Below are positions 8,546-16,265 of a stretch of DNA of 23,054 nt, piece after piece. Each line of letters starts with the position of its first letter. Position 1 is the stretch's first letter. A program made the position numbers and the translations under genes. The notes under the pieces are model-generated. The model was not told the origin of the DNA. It searched no databases and saw nothing but the letters and a program-made list of their open reading frames with translations. This DNA comes from Oribacterium sp. UBA3737 (GTDB lineage: Bacteria > Bacillota_A > Clostridia > Lachnospirales > Lachnospiraceae). The DNA lies in NCBI GenBank assembly GCA_002371295.1, contig DFGZ01000122.1, positions 1-23,054 of the forward strand, read 5' to 3'.

Positions 8546-8583
8546 GCGTGTCTCTTTGCTTAAGCAAAGAGATGCGCTTTTGT
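8545..8583 (+). terminator. Intrinsic terminator of the two-component operon
   Basis: AGCGTGTCTCTTTGC pairs with GCAAAGAGATGCGCT around a TTAA loop, followed by TTTGTT. The stem begins at the last base of the response regulator stop codon. Confidence 0.9.
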
Positions 8584-8740
8584 TATATTTGCGCATATTG
8601 AAACAGAAAATATGACAATAAAATAACCAACGCTGAAATGTGCACAAAATAATGAGCTATAAATTATGCAATTAGTCGATTGTGAATAATAAAATAACGT
8701 ATGATGTTAAAATTCTTCTACAAATCCAAAAAATTTACCA

Positions 8741-8769
8741 TCGAACAATGTAAGTGCTTACCATATAAT
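8741..8769 (+). promoter_or_regulatory. dctP promoter with a CcpA cre-like palindrome
   Basis: A consensus -10, TATAAT, lies at 8764-8769. The -35 (TCGAAC at 8741-8746, 17-base spacer) is poor. The spacer holds the palindrome GTAAG-TG-CTTAC at 8750-8761. Read from 8749 it is TGTAAGTGCTTACC, matching the CcpA consensus TGWAARCGYTWNCW at 12 of 14 positions. A regulator bound here would overlap RNA polymerase. A weak -35 with an operator in the spacer suggests a regulated promoter. The rest of the 8584-8832 gap is AT-rich and I see no other feature in it. Confidence 0.55.
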
Positions 8770-8832
8770 TTTAACAGATAAACAAAGTGCCCCGGAGATA
8801 GGGCATAGGTGAATTAATGGAGGAAGCAAAGT

Positions 8833-10023
8833 ATGAAGAAGAGAGTCTTAAGTTCAGTTCTGGCAGTGACAATGGCAGCTACAGCCCTTACAGCATGTGG
8901 CGGTTCACAGAAGCCGGCAGAAACAGCTGCACAGACACAGGCAGCAGAGACAAAAGCTGCAGAGACTAAGGCAGCAGAGGAGACCAAGGCTGCTGAAGAG
9001 ACCAAGGCAGCAGAGGAGACAAAGGCTGCTGAAGAGAGCAAGGCAGCAGAGGGCGGAGAGTACAAGGTGAATGAGGCAGCAGCAGCTGACCCTGCAGTGG
9101 TACTTACAATGGCAGAGGTTAACCCTGTAGATGATACAATCTGCGGAAAGATGGATAAGAAGTTCATCGAGGCAGTTGAGGCTATTTCAGGCGGTTCAAT
9201 TACCATCGACCTTCAGGGATCAGGCGTACTCGGAGCAGAGTCAGACGTTCTCGATTCCATGCTCGGCGGCGGCGGAGATATCGATATCTCACGTATTTCA
9301 GCATTTGCACTTACATCCTACGGAGCTAAGAAGTCAGTTCTTCTTTCACTTCCGTATACATTTGAATCAAGAGAGCACTACTGGAAGTTTGTAAACAGTG
9401 ATCTCGGCAAGGAGATCCTTGATGAGTCAGAGAAGGAAGGCATCGGCGTTAAGGGCCTCTTCTATGGCGAGGAAGGTTTCAGACATTTCTTCACAGTTAA
9501 GGATAAGCCTGTTTCATCTGTAGATGATCTTAAGGGAATGAAGATCAGAGTATCCAACGACCCTATCATGGTAAAGATGGTTGAGGCACTTGGCGCTACA
9601 GCAACATCAGTTTCCATGACAGAGCTTTACTCAGCACTTCAGACAAACACTGTAGACGGTGCAGGTCAGCCTATCGTAAACTACGCATCAAACAGATTTG
9701 ACGAGGTTGCTCCAAACCTTACACTTGACAGCCACACACTTGGCGCTATCGAGGTTGTAATCGCTGAGGATTCATGGAACAACAAGCTTACAGACAATCA
9801 GAGAGCTGTTATTGAAGAGGCTTCAAAGATCGCATCTGATTACTGCCACACAATCGCAGTTGAGACAGAGGCTAAGGTTCTTGAGGATCTCAAGGCACGT
9901 GGATGCAATGTTATAGAGATTACTGACATGGGTCCATGGGAGGAAGCTTGTAAGGCAATTGCTGAGGAAAATGCACAGGGAGATCTTGCTGACGTATATG
10001 CACAGATCAAGGCTCTTGCATAA
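8833..10023 (+). CDS. dctP: TRAP transporter solute-binding lipoprotein (DctP family)
   Basis: This is the extracytoplasmic substrate receptor of a TRAP (Na+-coupled) transporter, probably for an organic acid. The N-terminus is a lipoprotein signal with lipobox LTAC (Cys22), so the protein should be anchored to the outer face of the membrane. Residues 36-73 are a low-complexity Lys-Ala-Ala-Glu-Glu-Thr repeat linker. The DctP domain follows. R239 in MKIRVSNDP matches the conserved Arg that grips the substrate carboxylate, and LYSALQTNTVDGAGQ matches the family signature. The length is 396 aa, longer than the usual 330 because of the linker. Start: ATG with AATGGAGGAAGC upstream. Codon use is strongly biased (GCA, ACA, TCA, GAG), suggesting high expression. 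A terminator separates it from dctQ, which would give more receptor than permease. Confidence 0.94.
   Translation: MKKRVLSSVLAVTMAATALTACGGSQKPAETAAQTQAAETKAAETKAAEETKAAEETKAAEETKAAEESKAAEGGEYKVNEAAAADPAVVLTMAEVNPVDDTICGKMDKKFIEAVEAISGGSITIDLQGSGVLGAESDVLDSMLGGGGDIDISRISAFALTSYGAKKSVLLSLPYTFESREHYWKFVNSDLGKEILDESEKEGIGVKGLFYGEEGFRHFFTVKDKPVSSVDDLKGMKIRVSNDPIMVKMVEALGATATSVSMTELYSALQTNTVDGAGQPIVNYASNRFDEVAPNLTLDSHTLGAIEVVIAEDSWNNKLTDNQRAVIEEASKIASDYCHTIAVETEAKVLEDLKARGCNVIEITDMGPWEEACKAIAEENAQGDLADVYAQIKALA
8941..9051 (+). repeat. 18-base tandem repeats encoding a K-A-A-E-E-T linker
   Basis: Imperfect direct repeats of about 18 bases (AAGGCAGCAGAGGAGACC and variants) encode repeated KAAEET hexapeptides between the lipid-anchored Cys and the binding domain of dctP. 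The reading frame is kept. Early units are 15 bases (KAAET) and later ones 18. Such arrays can change copy number by slippage or recombination. Confidence 0.9.
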
Positions 10024-10054
10024 TTCCGGAATCTTGATTCACAAGGCATGAGTT

Positions 10055-10097
10055 AAGGTGCTCTGCGGCATACATATATGTCGGGAGCACCTTTTTT
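10055..10097 (+). terminator. Terminator/attenuator between dctP and dctQ
   Basis: AAGGTGCTC at 10055-10063 pairs with GAGCACCTT at 10085-10093 and is followed by six T's. Because dctQ starts only 20 bases later with no clear promoter between, this is best read as a partial terminator inside the operon. Confidence 0.85.
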
Positions 10098-10117
10098 AAG
10101 AGAGGTGGCAGTAGTCT

Positions 10118-10753
10118 ATGAAATCTTCGCATGCAACGGCGGTGCTTGAAGAGGCAAGCTCGGGCGTTTCTAAAACAGAAGGGGGCTCTATGGCAGCAAT
10201 ACTTGAATTTTTAAAGAGGGCAAAGCCTGTATATGACATGGTGTACAAAACCACCATGCTTATCTGTAAGTTGCTTTTGGTGGCGGACATAATCATCATG
10301 ACATGGGTGGTTATCGCCAGATATCTTACATTCTTCCCGGCACCTAACTGGGGCGAGGAAGTGATACTTACGCTTATGGCGTACATGTCGGTTCTTTCGG
10401 CATCCCTTGCGATACGGCGCAATGCTCACATCAGGATGACGACCTTTGACCGTTATCTTCCGGTTGGTCTGGTTAAGATCCTTGATCTTGTATCGGATCT
10501 GTTTGTAATGGGACTTGCTCTTGTGATGCTTGTGATCGGCTGGAAATATGCTACCGGAATCGGTGCAAAGGGAACCTATATTTCCATGCCATGGCTCAGT
10601 AAGACATGGATGTACATGCCTATCCCTCTTGCGGGACTGGCTATGATCTTTTTTGAGATCGAGAGACTGGTTGTGGATGTAGAGCACATTCTTGATAAGA
10701 ATTATGTGCCTGATCTCGGATTTACACTTGATGAAAAAAAGGAGGATAAATAA
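10118..10753 (+). CDS. dctQ: TRAP transporter small permease subunit (DctQ family)
   Basis: This is the small four-helix membrane subunit that associates with DctM in the TRAP permease. Hydrophobic segments lie at about 42-66, 83-98, 122-145 and 163-186. The family-like NWGEEVILTLMAYMSVLSASLAIRR region, covered by residues 76-101, includes the conserved Trp-x-Glu-Glu and the Arg-containing loop. The chosen ATG follows AGAGGTGG by about 9 bases and gives 211 aa. An in-frame ATG at 10190 with GGGGG just upstream would give 187 aa, nearer the family norm, so the start is uncertain. It sits between dctP and dctM, with dctM starting 2 bases after the stop. The start lies just downstream of the intra-operon terminator. 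Confidence 0.9.
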   Translation: MKSSHATAVLEEASSGVSKTEGGSMAAILEFLKRAKPVYDMVYKTTMLICKLLLVADIIIMTWVVIARYLTFFPAPNWGEEVILTLMAYMSVLSASLAIRRNAHIRMTTFDRYLPVGLVKILDLVSDLFVMGLALVMLVIGWKYATGIGAKGTYISMPWLSKTWMYMPIPLAGLAMIFFEIERLVVDVEHILDKNYVPDLGFTLDEKKEDK

Positions 10754-10755
10754 GC

Positions 10756-12087
10756 ATGACAGCTAATACAATGGCGATAGCAGTACTTCTGGTGTCCTTC
10801 TTTGTTATGATACTGCTTCGTTTTCCTATTGCTTATGCGGTTGCATTATCATCTATCTTTTGCCTGACCTACCAGGGAATACCACTTAATACAGTGGCTC
10901 AGCAGATGGTTAAGGGAATTTCTTCCTTCTCCCTCATGGCGGTTCCTTTCTTTATCACCATGGGCGTTCTGATGGGTACAGGCGGAATTTCCGAAAAGCT
11001 TCTGGACCTTGCTGACGCATGTGTAGGCTGGATGACCGGAGGTCTTGCCATGGTAAATATCGTGGCATCCTACTTCTTCGGCGGAATTTCCGGTTCTGCA
11101 TCAGCTGATACCGCATCCCTTGGATCCCTTGAGATTCCTATGATGGTTGACAGAGGCTATGATGTGGATTTTGCAACGGCCGTTACCATCGCATCTTCTG
11201 TAGAAGGAATGCTGGTTCCTCCATCACATAACATGGTTATCTATGCCACAACTGCAGGCGGCATTTCCATCGGAGCTCTTTTCCTTGCCGGATATCTTCC
11301 GGGAGCGGTTCTTGCCATCTCACTTATGGTAGGTTCTTATATTATTTCACTTAAGAGACATTATCCAAAGGGAGAGCCCTTCTCTGTAAAGATTCTTTTT
11401 AAACAGCTCACTACATCAGTATGGGCACTGCTGTCCATCCTCATCGTAGTTGTGGGTGTAGTTGCAGGTATCTTTACAGCAACAGAGTCAGCAGCAATAG
11501 CGGTTATCTATTCACTTTTTGTATCTCTTTATATCTACAAGGGAGTTACATGGAAAGGTGTATGGACCTGCCTCAATTCATGTATCGATACATTGTCAAT
11601 AGTGCTTATCCTTATTTCCACATCTTCTGTGTTCGGATACTGCCTTACAAGACTGCATGTACCTGATCTTGCTGCGAACCTTATCACAGGTGTTTCCGAT
11701 AACCCTGTAGTGATCGCCATTCTTCTTAATATCATCCTCCTTGTACTTGGATGTATCATGGATATGGCGCCTATCATCCTTATCTCAACACCGATCCTTC
11801 TTCCTATTGCACAGTCAATCGGAATTGACCCTGTTCAGTACGGAATCCTTCTGGTACTTAACTGTGGTATCGGACTTCTTACACCTCCTGTAGGAGCGGT
11901 ACTTTTCATTGGTTCGGCCATAGCTCACAGACCTATAGAGAAGGTGGTTGCTGCCATGGTACCTTTCTATGCGATGATGATAGTTGCACTTCTCTGCATC
12001 ACCTTCATTCCTGAGGTATCACTTTTCGTTCCGAAGCTTTTCGGATACGTTCAGACAGGAAGCGGAATCCTTGCAGCCATGGGCTGA
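10756..12087 (+). CDS. dctM: TRAP transporter large permease subunit (DctM family)
   Basis: This is the large, roughly 12-helix membrane subunit that forms the Na+-coupled transport pathway of the TRAP system. At 443 aa it has the usual family length. It is hydrophobic throughout, with DctM-like motifs such as PFFITMGVLMG near residue 63, the FGGISGSASADTASLG segment (about 108-123), and VPPSHNMVIYA after it (about 153-163). The C-terminal part includes CGIGLLTPPVGAVLF. The ATG is preceded by AGGAGG with a spacing of about 11 bases, the motif lying within the end of dctQ. A perfect inverted repeat follows the gene by about 60 bases and closes the transporter operon. The substrate cannot be read from this subunit. 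Confidence 0.95.
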   Translation: MTANTMAIAVLLVSFFVMILLRFPIAYAVALSSIFCLTYQGIPLNTVAQQMVKGISSFSLMAVPFFITMGVLMGTGGISEKLLDLADACVGWMTGGLAMVNIVASYFFGGISGSASADTASLGSLEIPMMVDRGYDVDFATAVTIASSVEGMLVPPSHNMVIYATTAGGISIGALFLAGYLPGAVLAISLMVGSYIISLKRHYPKGEPFSVKILFKQLTTSVWALLSILIVVVGVVAGIFTATESAAIAVIYSLFVSLYIYKGVTWKGVWTCLNSCIDTLSIVLILISTSSVFGYCLTRLHVPDLAANLITGVSDNPVVIAILLNIILLVLGCIMDMAPIILISTPILLPIAQSIGIDPVQYGILLVLNCGIGLLTPPVGAVLFIGSAIAHRPIEKVVAAMVPFYAMMIVALLCITFIPEVSLFVPKLFGYVQTGSGILAAMG

Positions 12088-12150
12088 TAAAGGAGACCTG
12101 ATCAGCAGGTTTAATCATAGTTTGTTCACTTTTTTTCATAAAACTTCTCA

Positions 12151-12189
12151 GACAGGGCAGCGGAATGGGATTCCGCTGCCCTGTCACCT
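12151..12189 (+). terminator. Probable terminator of the TRAP operon
   Basis: GACAGGGCAGCGGAAT pairs perfectly with ATTCCGCTGCCCTGTC around a 3-base loop. The tail ACCTTTAT is T-poor, so termination may be incomplete and some read-through into the second binding-protein gene is possible. Confidence 0.75.
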
Positions 12190-12210
12190 TTATGCAGCAC
12201 TATAAATGGG

Positions 12211-12239
12211 GTGAGATATAAAAAAATAAGTGGTAGAAT
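12211..12239 (+). promoter_or_regulatory. Candidate promoter of the second TRAP binding protein
   Basis: GTGAGA at 12211-12216 and TAGAAT at 12234-12239 are 17 bases apart, and the -10 is extended by TGG just upstream. It would give a leader of about 118 bases that contains the AGATATTCCT repeats. The match is moderate. Confidence 0.4.
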
Positions 12240-12282
12240 GTTCGGGGATCATTTTTTTCTCCGAAAAAACTATTCAGAAAAC

Positions 12283-12340
12283 AGATATTCCTATTTATAT
12301 AAAGAAGATATTCCTACATTAAATAATGTAAGATATTCCT
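12283..12340 (+). repeat. Three AGATATTCCT direct repeats before the second binding protein
   Basis: The 10-mer AGATATTCCT occurs at 12283, 12305 and 12331, 22 and 26 bases apart, which is about two to two and a half helical turns. Between the second and third copies is the dyad TACATT-AAAT-AATGTA. This looks like a regulator-binding array in the region before the start at 12364. Confidence 0.6.
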
Positions 12341-12363
12341 TTATTAAGAAGAGAGAAAACCTT

Positions 12364-13422
12364 ATGGATAAGTATTTTAATCTATGCATTAGGAAAAAGG
12401 CGGCTCAGGCTATGACTGTCATGTTGGCAGTCATGATGCTTCCGGCCTGCGGAAAATCTGCCGGAGACACTGCGGCTTCAGGGAAAAGGACAGATAAGGC
12501 GCCGGAATATGTGTTCACCTATGCTGAGAACCAGACCAGTGATTATCCCACCACTCAGGCGGCGAGGTATTTTGCCCGACTTGTAAATGATAAAACAGAG
12601 GGGCGCATAGAGATAAGAGTCTATCCCGGGGCGGAGCTTGGTGATGAGGTCTCAACCATGGAGCAGATGAAATACGGAGGCATTGACTTTGCCAGAGGCT
12701 CATTATCCAGTCTTCAGGACTACAGCCCGGAATCTGTAGTGCTGCAGATGCCATATCTTTATAAAAATGCGGAACATATGTGGAAGGTCCTGGACGGTGA
12801 GATAGGATCGGAGATAATGGGTTCCTTTAAAGGCTCGGGTCTCAAGGCCCTGGCGTGGTTTGACGCCGGAGTCAGAAATTTCTATACCATAGATAAGCCC
12901 ATAGGAAGTCTGGAAGATATGCGGGGGCTTGAAATAAGAGTTCAGGATTCAAATCTGGCGAAGGACATGATAAAGGCTCTTGGGGCGACCCCGGTTCCCC
13001 TTGTATATGAGGATGTGGCAGATGCCCTCCAGACCCATGAAGTTGATGGGGCGGAGAACAACTGGTCCTCCTATGAGGCCATGAAGCACAATGTTTATGC
13101 CGGGTACTATACTCTGGATGAGCATATGAGGATACCGGAGCTTATGATAATGAGTGAAGTGACCTGGGGGAAACTTGCCCCTGAGGATCAGGACATCATC
13201 CTTAAATGCGCGGTGGAAGCCGGCGATTATGAAAGAAAGCTCTGGAAGATGAGGGAAGACAGTTCCAGACAGAAATGTATAAACTCCGGAACTGTGGAGA
13301 TAACTCTTTCTGACAGGGAAAAGCAGAGATTCAGGACAGAAATGAATGAACTTTACGAAAAGTACTGCGGAAATTACATGGATATCATAGACAAGATTGC
13401 TTCAGCCGCGTCCCTTGCGTAA
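12364..13422 (+). CDS. Second TRAP-type solute-binding lipoprotein (DctP family)
   Basis: This 352-residue receptor is related to DctP but clearly different from the first one. The chosen ATG begins MDKYFNLCIRKK, a lipoprotein signal with lipobox LPAC (Cys29). An upstream GTG at 12211 would put about 51 non-signal residues before this, with no sensible ribosome-binding site, so I reject it. R192 in LEIRVQDSN is the expected carboxylate-binding Arg. ALQTHEVDGAENNWSSYE and the following YYTLDEHMRIPE resemble DctP proteins reported for uronates and sugar acids, but substrate is inference. No permease genes follow. It may therefore be an alternative receptor for the adjacent DctQM permease or a sensing partner for the YesM-like kinase. 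It lacks the long KAAEET linker of the first receptor. Confidence 0.88.
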   Translation: MDKYFNLCIRKKAAQAMTVMLAVMMLPACGKSAGDTAASGKRTDKAPEYVFTYAENQTSDYPTTQAARYFARLVNDKTEGRIEIRVYPGAELGDEVSTMEQMKYGGIDFARGSLSSLQDYSPESVVLQMPYLYKNAEHMWKVLDGEIGSEIMGSFKGSGLKALAWFDAGVRNFYTIDKPIGSLEDMRGLEIRVQDSNLAKDMIKALGATPVPLVYEDVADALQTHEVDGAENNWSSYEAMKHNVYAGYYTLDEHMRIPELMIMSEVTWGKLAPEDQDIILKCAVEAGDYERKLWKMREDSSRQKCINSGTVEITLSDREKQRFRTEMNELYEKYCGNYMDIIDKIASAASLA

Positions 13423-13545
13423 TACCCGACCCGATGATATAATCTGAGAATTGCTACAGCAGTGTGGCTGAAAAAACAGTTGATAATAGTACGGATTGTT
13501 GCATACTTCGTGCTTATGACACTTTCAAGGTAAGAAGGTATATAT

Positions 13546-14946
13546 ATGTATCAGATAAAATTCGATAAACCTGTACATGTTCATTTTATTGGTATCGGCG
13601 GCATATCCATGAGCGGTCTTGCGGAGATTCTTCTTTCAAGACATTTTACCATTTCCGGATCCGACAGTAAGGAATCTGAGCTCACAAAGAAGCTTGTGAA
13701 GGAAGGGGCTGTGGTGAATTATCCACAGAAGGCCGAGAATATAACAGATGATATAGATGTGGTCGTTTATACCGCTGCCATTCATCCGGATAATCCGGAG
13801 TTCGAAGCTGCAAAGAACGCGGGCATTCCCATGCTGACAAGAGCCCAGCTTCTTGGTGAGCTGATGAGGAATTTTAAGCAGGCCATCAATGTTTCCGGCA
13901 CACACGGAAAGACCACCACCACATCCATGATAACGGAAATACTCCTTGAAGCCGATGCAGATCCTACAGTATCTGTAGGAGGTATGCTTAAGGATATAGG
14001 AGGTAATATACGTGTAGGCGGACAGGACACCTTTGTAGTGGAGGCCTGCGAATACACAAATTCATTCCTGTCCTTCTTCCCGACCATAGAAGTAATATTG
14101 AATGTGGAAGCGGATCATCTTGATTTCTTTAAGGACATAGATGATATCCGTCACAGCTTCAGACTTTTTGCAGAGAAGCTTCCGGAGAACGGACTTCTGG
14201 TCATTAACTCGGATATCAAGCATTATGATTATTTTACTTCGGGATTAAAGTGCAGATGTATAACCTATGGACATGACAAGGATGCGGATTATACCGCGAA
14301 CTTCATAAGCTATGATAAATTTGCACATCCGACCTATACTCTGTTCTATAAGGGAGAGGAGATCGCCAAGGTAGAGCTTGGAGTGACAGGAGAGCATAAT
14401 ATCTACAATTCCATGGCTGCTATTGCAGTATGCAGGGATCTTGGGATCGAAATGGATGCTATTCTGAGAGGACTTCGCCGATTTTCGGGAACAGACAGAC
14501 GTTTCCAGAAAAAGGGTTCTGTGAACGGCTTTACAATTATTGACGATTATGCTCATCATCCTCAGGAGATTGCAGCGACTATTGAAGCAGCCAAGAAATA
14601 TCCTCACAGAAAGCTCTGGATTGCATTCCAGCCACATACCTACAGCCGTACAGCGGCCCTCCTTGACGATTTTGCGGGAGCTCTCAGCCAGGCTGATGAG
14701 ATAGTGCTGGCAGATATCTATGCGGCCCGTGAGAAGAACACCATCGGCATAAGCTCCGATGATCTCCGTAAGCATATGCTGGAGCAGAACACTAACGTGT
14801 ATTACATTCCTGAATTTGTGGATATCGAGAAGTTCCTTCTTGAACATGTGAAGGAGGGAGATGTTCTCATAACCATGGGTGCAGGAAATATCTATGAAGT
14901 GGGAGAGGACCTTCTCAGACTGCCCGGTGCGGTTACAGAGGAGTGA
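13546..14946 (+). CDS. murC: UDP-N-acetylmuramate--L-alanine ligase
   Basis: This enzyme joins L-alanine to UDP-N-acetylmuramic acid with ATP, the first peptide-forming step of cytosolic peptidoglycan synthesis. The N-terminal Rossmann motif FIGIGGISMSGLAE is at 14-27. The ATP loop GTHGKTTTT is at 118-126. ADHLD-type residues lie at 189-193, GEHNIYN at 282-288, and DDYAHHP at 333-339 is the signature of Mur ligases. The length of 466 aa is typical. The ATG is preceded by AAGAAGG. It stands alone, not in a dcw cluster, and ends in a strong terminator. The 123-base gap upstream shows no convincing promoter. Confidence 0.97.
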   Translation: MYQIKFDKPVHVHFIGIGGISMSGLAEILLSRHFTISGSDSKESELTKKLVKEGAVVNYPQKAENITDDIDVVVYTAAIHPDNPEFEAAKNAGIPMLTRAQLLGELMRNFKQAINVSGTHGKTTTTSMITEILLEADADPTVSVGGMLKDIGGNIRVGGQDTFVVEACEYTNSFLSFFPTIEVILNVEADHLDFFKDIDDIRHSFRLFAEKLPENGLLVINSDIKHYDYFTSGLKCRCITYGHDKDADYTANFISYDKFAHPTYTLFYKGEEIAKVELGVTGEHNIYNSMAAIAVCRDLGIEMDAILRGLRRFSGTDRRFQKKGSVNGFTIIDDYAHHPQEIAATIEAAKKYPHRKLWIAFQPHTYSRTAALLDDFAGALSQADEIVLADIYAAREKNTIGISSDDLRKHMLEQNTNVYYIPEFVDIEKFLLEHVKEGDVLITMGAGNIYEVGEDLLRLPGAVTEE

Positions 14947-14965
14947 GGAACACTGGTTCAACATT

Positions 14966-15006
14966 AAAAGAGAAGTGGTATAAACATACCGCTTCTCTTT
15001 TTTTAT
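14966..15006 (+). terminator. Intrinsic terminator of murC
   Basis: AAAAGAGAAGTGGTAT pairs with ATACCGCTTCTCTTTT around a 4-base loop (AAAC), followed by further T's. It begins about 20 bases after the murC stop. Confidence 0.92.
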
Positions 15007-15029
15007 TTTTGGATACATGATCATGGAAT

Positions 15030-15386
15030 TAATCCACAAACGATAAAATTGCTTAAAAATAGGGTTAAAAATCGAACAAATTTGGGATGCGGTGTAAAAT
15101 TCTGCCGAAAAATGACTATATAAGTACCACTATAAGTAATTTTAGAAAATAAAAATAATTTCTATTCCACACAAATCAACGGAAATCCACAGTCAAAATG
15201 TGGATAACCCAATAATTGTACTTTAAAAGAACAATATTACATTGGACTTGACATTGATTTTACGTGTTTTTGCTGATTGTATATAGATTGTGGACAAACT
15301 AAATTGATTGTAGGACACTTGACATTTTAGTAGTGCACATTATCCACAGCAATGTGGATAAGTTTGGTGGATAAAGTTGTGGACTG
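15030..15386. promoter_or_regulatory. DnaA-box cluster in an AT-rich intergenic region
   Basis: The gap between murC and dnaD carries many matches to the DnaA box TTATCCACA. Perfect 9-mers lie at 15199-15207 (minus orientation), 15340-15348 (plus) and 15353-15361 (minus), the last two as a near-palindromic pair. One-mismatch copies lie at 15030-15038, 15289-15297 and 15366-15374. Weaker 7-of-9 copies lie at 15163-15171, 15183-15191 and 15378-15386. An AT-rich stretch (about 15120-15170) lies beside them. TTGACA occurs at 15248 and 15319 within two related segments (GGACTTGACATT, GGACACTTGACATT). The most likely role is DnaA-dependent control of the dnaD promoter or DnaA titration. An origin is less likely because genes on both sides run the same way. 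Confidence 0.8.
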
Positions 15387-15392
15387 GGCTTA

Positions 15393-15421
15393 TTGAAGCC
15401 CCAATTTTAGTGTGTTAATAT
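15393..15421 (+). promoter_or_regulatory. Candidate dnaD promoter
   Basis: TTGAAG at 15393-15398 and TAATAT at 15416-15421 have an ideal 17-base spacer. The -35 overlaps a small hairpin, GGGCTT-ATTG-AAGCCC, and is only 7 bases from the nearest DnaA-like box. The predicted start near 15428 would make an ATG at 15432 almost leaderless, which favours the start at 15498. Confidence 0.55.
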
Positions 15422-15497
15422 CTAGGCACTGATGAGGGAGCTATGTCTGTATTGCAGTACAGGCATGTTTGCTCCGTATGTTTTGGGGGTTTATGAG

Positions 15498-16265
15498 ATG
15501 GGCACAAATATTGTTGATAATCTTGCAGTTCATGCGACATGCATATCGGATGACTTTCTTGATAAGTATCTGGGAACTGCCAATGGAGACTATATTAAGG
15601 TCTATTTATATATATTGAGACATAAAGGTGAGAAGTATTCCATTGAGGAAGCTGCGGATTCTCTCAATCTTACAGATAACGACATTGAAAGAGCTGTGAG
15701 ATACTGGGAGAAGCTCGGTGTGTTTAAGAGCACCGGGGCCACTGCTGTACGGGAGGTGGAGGTCGAAGAGGACGAAGAAAACGAAGATGCGGTTCTTCAG
15801 ATGGAAAGCCAGTTCCTTAAGGCGGATGAAGCAATGGAACATCTCAGAGGTACAGTGGATGATGTTCAGGACGATGAGGAGTTTAAGGGTATACTCTTTG
15901 TGGCCAAGCATGTTCTTCCTACACTTCCAAGCATAAGACAGATCGAGGTTTTGGAGTATATGTACAGGGATCTGGAGATGTCTGCGGATGTGATCGAGTA
16001 TCTTCTTGAGTATTGTGCGAGTATCAAGAAGACAACTTATAAATACATGCAGGCTGTTGCCATCAACTGGCATGAGCAGGGAGTTGTTACACTGCAGCAG
16101 GCAAGAGAACTTGTTAAGTCCTTTGAAGAGAAGACTGCAAAGAAGGCAGCACCGAAACCTGCGGCAAAGACAAATAAATTTATAAATTTCACTCAGCGTG
16201 CCGATGACCTTGATGGAATAGTACAGACACGTTTGCTGAACAGGATGAATCATGTCGTTGACTAA
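15498..16265 (+). CDS. dnaD: DnaD-domain replication initiation protein
   Basis: This is a DnaD/DnaB-like primosome protein that helps load the replicative helicase at origins and restarted forks. The N-terminal part (FLDKYLGTANGDYIKVYLYILR) is a winged-helix region with a DnaD-type start. An acidic linker follows (EVEVEEDEENEDA). The C-terminal DnaD domain has the conserved YKYMQAVAINWHEQGV motif, equivalent to the YxxxIxxxW signature, and then a Lys/Ala-rich tail. I chose the ATG at 15498 (255 aa), with GGGGG upstream. A longer form from 15432 (277 aa) is possible but lacks a ribosome-binding site. The stop overlaps the helicase-loader gene by 14 bases, so they are translated together. The DnaA-box cluster directly upstream suggests coupling of its expression to DnaA. 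Confidence 0.88.
   Translation: MGTNIVDNLAVHATCISDDFLDKYLGTANGDYIKVYLYILRHKGEKYSIEEAADSLNLTDNDIERAVRYWEKLGVFKSTGATAVREVEVEEDEENEDAVLQMESQFLKADEAMEHLRGTVDDVQDDEEFKGILFVAKHVLPTLPSIRQIEVLEYMYRDLEMSADVIEYLLEYCASIKKTTYKYMQAVAINWHEQGVVTLQQARELVKSFEEKTAKKAAPKPAAKTNKFINFTQRADDLDGIVQTRLLNRMNHVVD

Noticed and set aside
8941..9051. CRISPR-like repeats
   Set aside because: The repeats are contiguous, in frame and have no unique spacers; they encode a protein linker.
8814..9206. Minus-strand Ser/Ala-rich open frame opposite dctP
   Set aside because: It is simply the reverse reading of the 18-base repeats and the signal peptide region.
12211..12363. N-terminal extension of the second TRAP receptor from GTG at 12211
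   Set aside because: It would place 51 residues before a clear lipoprotein signal peptide and has no ribosome-binding site; ATG at 12364 is better.
14245..15039. Long minus-strand open frame (264 codons) opposite murC
   Set aside because: It crosses the murC terminator, has no recognisable motif and lies opposite a gene with complete Mur ligase signatures.
15030..15421. Chromosomal oriC at the DnaA-box cluster
   Set aside because: Genes on both sides run in the same direction, there is no dnaA or dnaN next to it, and no orientation switch is seen. I kept it as a DnaA-responsive regulatory region instead.
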